Of a DNA stretch of 64,000 nucleotides, positions 59,377-64,000 are shown one piece after another. The first letter of the stretch is position 1, and every line of letters begins with the position of its first letter. The stretch comes from Adenanthera pavonina. Its lineage: Eukaryota > Streptophyta > Magnoliopsida > Fabales > Fabaceae. The position numbers and the translations under genes are program-made. Location of the stretch: assembly GCA_026686845.1 (NCBI GenBank), contig JAIVEN010000022.1:29362001-29426000 (forward strand), given 5' to 3'. A model generated the notes under the pieces. It was not told the DNA's origin. It searched no databases and saw only the letters and a list, made by a program, of their open reading frames with translations.

Positions 59377-62300
59377 ATGGAACTCTTAGCTTCACACTTA
59401 CCTCCAACTCTTCCCAGAGAGAAATTTCCTTCTCACACTGTGCTTCATCACACTCTGTTTCCTGCGTTTATCTCCAGAACTCCGTTCCATCAAATCCCAC
59501 TCGAATTTCCATCCCAATTTTTTAATTGTATAAATAGAAATTGTCGTTTTGAAGTATCTGGGCATAAACAAGAGTGGGTTAGCGAACTGGAGTTTAGCAG
59601 GGAAATTGAAGGAGTGGAGGAACCTCATACGACCTCTTCTTTGGACGATGACCTGTCTTTCTTGTCTCTCAGCGAGAAACCTGACAGGAATATGGCTTTG
59701 TTGGACGATTATGAAGCTGAGGAGCTTGATTTTGATTCCCACCCTGACCATCGAAGCGGTATGTCTCTTCTAATTCTGAGGACTTTTTTGTGTTTCGTTT
59801 GTCAGCTGCTTTAGACTTCTTTTTGTTTTTTTTTTCCTTCATCGGGAACTGCAGTGGGTACTAGGTGGACTGTTTTTAATTCGTGAAATGCCGACATTGT
59901 AAAACAATTTACTAACGTAAACAAAAATGACGCACCTATTTCACTTGTAAATTCAATAATTTTATTTTTCCCGATAATTAACACCTCTTTTAAGTTATCT
60001 AGTATGTATCTCTAGAGATGGCAAGCAAAAGATGACGGATAAGAAAAAGTAGTATAACCTAGGAGGTACTTATCAGACAGCTATAGTTTCTTTCTTTTTT
60101 CTTTTTTCCCTGTCATTTCATAAATAATAAAACTTTATGGAGAAGCTTATATGCACTAGTTCTGCTAACTTGTGAAGATGTAGTCATTTATGCCTTTTGC
60201 GCTATTGGATATTTTGGGGTTTGTGCCTGCTGTTGTCATTCGTAACTTGAATGAGTCAAATGCAGGATATGTGGCTTTACTTGGTAAACCAAATGTTGGC
60301 AAGAGTACACTAGCAAACCAAATGATTGGTCAAAAGCTGTCAATAGTTACACAGAAACCTCAAACAACAAGGCATCGTATTCTTGGTATATGTTCTGGCT
60401 CAGATTATCAGGTTTGGACTTAGCGGAAGCTAATTTGTATGTTTGATTTGATCAGCTTGTCTAGTTGGTTGATCACAATTTAATGTTCAAAATTGTGATG
60501 CAGAGTTCTGTTTTTAACTGTACCTTACTCTTAGCTCTTCAATAAATGTCCTACATGTCAAGATAATTCAGACACCTCTTAAAGATACGGTGAATCTATG
60601 ATTCAGCTCTGTTCTGAAATTGAGATCAACTCAGAAAGTATAGTTTTATATGCAGTTTGTTCAGGGAATTTCATTCATCAATTCGAAAAGGGATGATAAA
60701 CAAGATAAAAGTTGTTTTGAATATTAGTCTAGCATTGAAGTAGTTTAAAATATACTCAACAAGAGATTTGTTACTAATGCTTGTCCATTCTGATGTATTA
60801 TATACACTATTCATGGTGATATCTTCTGATTTGCTCATAAAGCTGTGAACTGTGCAGTGACAAATGATCTGATATCAGTGTTTCACTACAAAAAGCTGTG
60901 CTGTAATTTAACAAAATTGAAATGATTAGATTGATAACTAGTTTTCCTGAACATTCTGTAAATCCCTCTTCAAATAGAATTATTGGTTAAATCATTCCAC
61001 TCAGAGAAAACCAAGTCCATTCAGTTATTTTACATTCATCAATTGTTTTTAGTTATAATACATATTGAGTTTGGTAGGCTCTGGATATGGCTAGCCACAT
61101 TTTTTTTAAAACTTTGTTTTTCTGACATGAGGATCCGCTGACAGATAATACTTTATGATACACCTGGTGTTCTCAAGAAGGAAATGCACATGTTGGACTC
61201 AATGATGATGAAGAATGTACGCAGTGCTGCAGTTAATGCTGACTGTGTATTAATTCTTGTTGATGCATGTAAAGCACCTGAAAAAGTATGGTTCATGGTT
61301 CACAAAACTGTTGTTGTTTTTTCCCCCATTTTCTAAATTGTTTCTTATCTGTAGATTGATGAAGTGTTGAAGGAAGGTGTGGGAGATCTCAAAGATAAGC
61401 CTCCCACTCTACTGATTCTGAACAAGAAGGATTTGATCAAACCTGGTGAAATTGTGAAGAAACTTGAGGTTGGAAATCATTAATTGGTATAGATATTGAT
61501 AAGTACAAGTGAATTTACTAGTATAAGTTTGCTTTTCCCTTTGTTTTATTCTTAATTATTTTACATTCCTTGCAGTGGTATCAGAAATTTACTGATGTTG
61601 ACGAGGTTATACCAGTTAGTGCTAAATATGGTCATGGTGTTGAAGATGTCAAGGACTGGATACTGTCAAAGCTTCCCAATGGACCAGCTTACTATCCAAA
61701 GGCATGTTGATAGTCAGAATTTCACTGTTCTTATTTTCCCCTCAATCTATGCATTATAATTGTTCAATGGGACACTGAGGATTATTTCTTCTGGTATTAA
61801 ATGCATGGCACCATGAAAATTGAGTAGAAGCATTTGATTCTGAGCTAAAATATGAGTCAGCTGAAGTAAAAAATTTCATTAGTGACCTTCTGTCCACCAA
61901 GGTCATTGTTATTAGCATATCAATATGCTGTCCTATCATCTTATGTCTCATCAATGACCTATAGTAATAGAGTACACATAACACATGCAATGGCAGATAC
62001 AGTCACACAGGTTAGGGTTGACAGTGGGGAAGGATGTCAATGGCAATTAGATAGTCCCTACCCATTGTGGAGCTGGAAAACTGTCCCACCAATGCTATCA
62101 TGGTAAGAAGTGGTATGTCGCAACATTGATCAGTTAAGGGCTTGCATCCCCTGGTCATCTCTTCTTATATAAGAAACCAAAGTTCCCTTTACATAAGTGC
62201 TGGAAAAAAGCACTGAACATTAAGCCAGTTTTGGTTGATAAAAATCTTGAAGACTTGATTTTACCCTAGACCCTAAAAAATGCATATGGAAATATGTTTC

Positions 62301-63802
62301 CACACTATTATATGTATTACATTCTTTATGGTCTAAAATTTCCATAAGCCTTAAATTGATAATCATGTTGTATGATCATTGTTCATTTATTTCTTTACTG
62401 TATTTAATGGCTCTGTTTGGTATGGCCTTGTATCTTGCGCATAGTTGGAACTTGAAAGTATCTAAAAACATGGTTGTCTGTGGCTTACATTTTTTGCTCC
62501 AAAGGCTTCAATGAACAAAAGTTAATTACAATTTACAGTTTCTATAAAATTCTTGGTGTTTGTGGAGTGTTGCTATTGGATGGATTTACTGCCTGAAAAC
62601 GTCTTCATTTCTAAAATAAAAATTATTGACCTCATGTTATGTGAAGAAACTAAATATCTGTCTAGTTATCATCATCTCAAAGTGATTGTTTCTGGCATGC
62701 ATTATGCTTTCCTTAGTGTGTTATTCATGAATTTACAGGACATTGTTAGTGAGCACCCGGAAAGATTTTTTGTGGGTGAAATTGTTAGAGAAAAGATCTT
62801 TATGCAGTATCGAAATGAAATACCCTATGCTTGTCAGGTAACCATCAAATAGTTCATGCTTGATTTGTGATATGGCTGCCTTGTTCCAATTGAGGAAAAA
62901 AAAGAAGAAGAAGAAAAGAGGAGAGCAGAGGAAAAAGAAATGAATTAAATGGCTTGTTTTTAAAATTATTTAAAAATAATCTTATTTTAAATTGTCCAGG
63001 TGAATGTTGTAAGCTACAAGGCTCGGCCCAATGCAAAAGATTTCATACAAGTGGAGATTGTTGTCGAAAAAAATTCTCAGAAGATTATACTTATTGGAAA
63101 AGTATGTCAATTATTTCAGATTTTGATTAATCATTTGTGAAATCCTGGGTTCATGTATTCTTGACAGTGTATGCTAATGATGGTATCGTGGGCTCTGGCA
63201 CTTTGGCATCACTTTTGAGTTTTGACCCTATTTTTAATATAACACTGAATTTCAGAACGTTGACTGAAAAGAGATCTTGACATGGATCGTGACAAAATAA
63301 AATCTTAAAAAATCGGTCAAGATTTTTTAGTTCTATTGGGTTGAAAATTAAATACTTTTTAAATATGCCTCTTCCCCTTTACTCTTGCATTTATCTTCTC
63401 ATAATAAGGACTTTACAGTAATTTTTTTGGGTTTTGTTCTTAACTTCTTCAGGAAGGAAAGGCTATGAAACTTCTTGCAACAGCTGCCCGTCTTGACATT
63501 GAAGATTTTCTGCAGAAGAAGGTTTATCTTGAGGTGCTAACTTATACCGTTCTGCACTATAGATATGCTGATGAATTGAACCAGATCTTGCGTCATTGTG
63601 CTGTTTGCCTGTTCCCTTTAATAGTCTTTGTCAAGCTTCAAGTGGTAGTGTAGTACTATCTGCATGAATTTTTCTTAGACTGGAACTTAATTACCCAGCA
63701 CCATTGTGTGAACAGATTGAAGTGAAGGTGAGAGAAAATTGGCGGCAAGACGAAGGGCTTCTTAAAAACTATGGTTATGGGGGCCAGATACGAGCCCTGT
63801 AA
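59377..63802 (+). CDS. ERA-like GTPase, plastid ribosome assembly
   Basis: Nine exons (59377-59758, 60266-60411, 61145-61285, 61355-61468, 61576-61701, 62739-62837, 63000-63101, 63453-63533, 63716-63802) join in phase to 425 aa. The start at 59377 (MELLASHLPP) is the first in-frame ATG and gives a plausible plastid transit peptide. GTPase motifs: G1 GKPNVGKST (134-142), G2 region QKPQTTRHRI, G3 DTPG (181-184), G4 NKKD (246-249), G5 SAK (276-278). The C-terminal KH domain includes FVGEIVREKI, IPYACQ, ILIGKEGKAMKLLATAARLD and ends ENWR...LLKNYGYGGQIRAL. Bacterial Era binds the 3' end of 16S rRNA and assists small-subunit maturation; this is the probable role in chloroplasts (compare Arabidopsis At5g66470). 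Intron 5 (61702-62738) has a GC donor (AAG/gcatgt) and AG acceptor. It looks intact. Confidence 0.95.
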
Positions 63803-64000
63803 TGTGAAAAGGTATAGTATAGGGTGGCACCGAAACTTGAACGGCATGAGATTTTGATTGACACTGCCCTCTTCCTCTCCTTGTAGCCTTGTCAAGTGAT
63901 CCCCTGTAGTAAAAATGGGGATCACCACTAACAACTGAAGTTGTAAAATTGAAAAAGAGGAAAAGGGAAGAAAAGGATCTGACTGGGAAAGCAATTGCGG
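63803..64000 (+). other. ERA 3' region
   Basis: Expected 3' untranslated region; the window ends before a clear polyadenylation signal. A 112-codon minus frame here has no motif. Confidence 0.5.

Noticed and set aside
1..64000. tRNA, rRNA or microRNA genes
   Set aside because: No cloverleaf, rRNA-like block or convincing hairpin was recognised by eye; a covariance-model scan would be needed to exclude small ones.

Overview
The window is nuclear DNA of a flowering plant, almost certainly a eudicot. It is AT-rich, its genes have many short exons with GT-AG (twice GC-AG) introns, and its families are typically plant ones: laccase, PLS-class PPR, tubby-like F-box, mitochondrial gamma carbonic anhydrase, plastid ERA GTPase. 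Between genes lie MITEs, LTR fragments, LINE remnants and a large hAT element. No prokaryotic, organellar or CRISPR features were seen. Exon joins were worked out by hand from splice sites and reading phase.

Layout. 0-5 kb: repeats (LINE-like tail, antisense LTR-like block). 5.3-7.3 kb (-): tubby-like F-box gene, 4 coding exons, with a leader to about 8.35 kb. 8.4-12.5 kb: AT-rich intergenic. 12.56-14.69 kb (+): six-exon laccase, followed by a decayed copy of its promoter and first exons (15.7-16.2 kb). 16.5-18.0 kb (-): intronless PPR gene that stops just before a DYW domain. 18-27 kb: repeat-rich tract with a Helitron 3' end, Stowaway-like MITEs and a broken phosphopantetheine adenylyltransferase copy. 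27.59-35.31 kb: a dead hAT element with an 8-bp target duplication, holding two solo LTRs, each with its own 5-bp duplication. 36.8-40.2 kb (+): ten-exon RFC3-like AAA+ gene with altered ATPase motifs. 42.0-45.5 kb (+): gamma carbonic anhydrase. 48.65-49.67 kb (-): tetraspanin. 51.86-53.47 kb (+): second PPR gene. 55.54-55.90 kb (+): small Ser-rich protein. 56-59.3 kb: AT-rich, with a MULE-type MITE. 59.38-63.80 kb (+): nine-exon ERA GTPase.

The genes are independent transcription units. Several serve organelles: ERA (plastid ribosome assembly), gamma-CA (mitochondrial complex I) and two PPR proteins (organelle RNA). ERA, PPR, gamma-CA and PPR occur in the reverse of the order I recall for Arabidopsis At5g66470, At5g66500, At5g66510 and At5g66520, which suggests an old syntenic block expanded by transposons. 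I see no wholly new system. The most unusual items are the RFC3-like clamp-loader paralogue, the PPR that lost its editing domain, the PPAT relic without its catalytic motif, and the datable nest of transposons.
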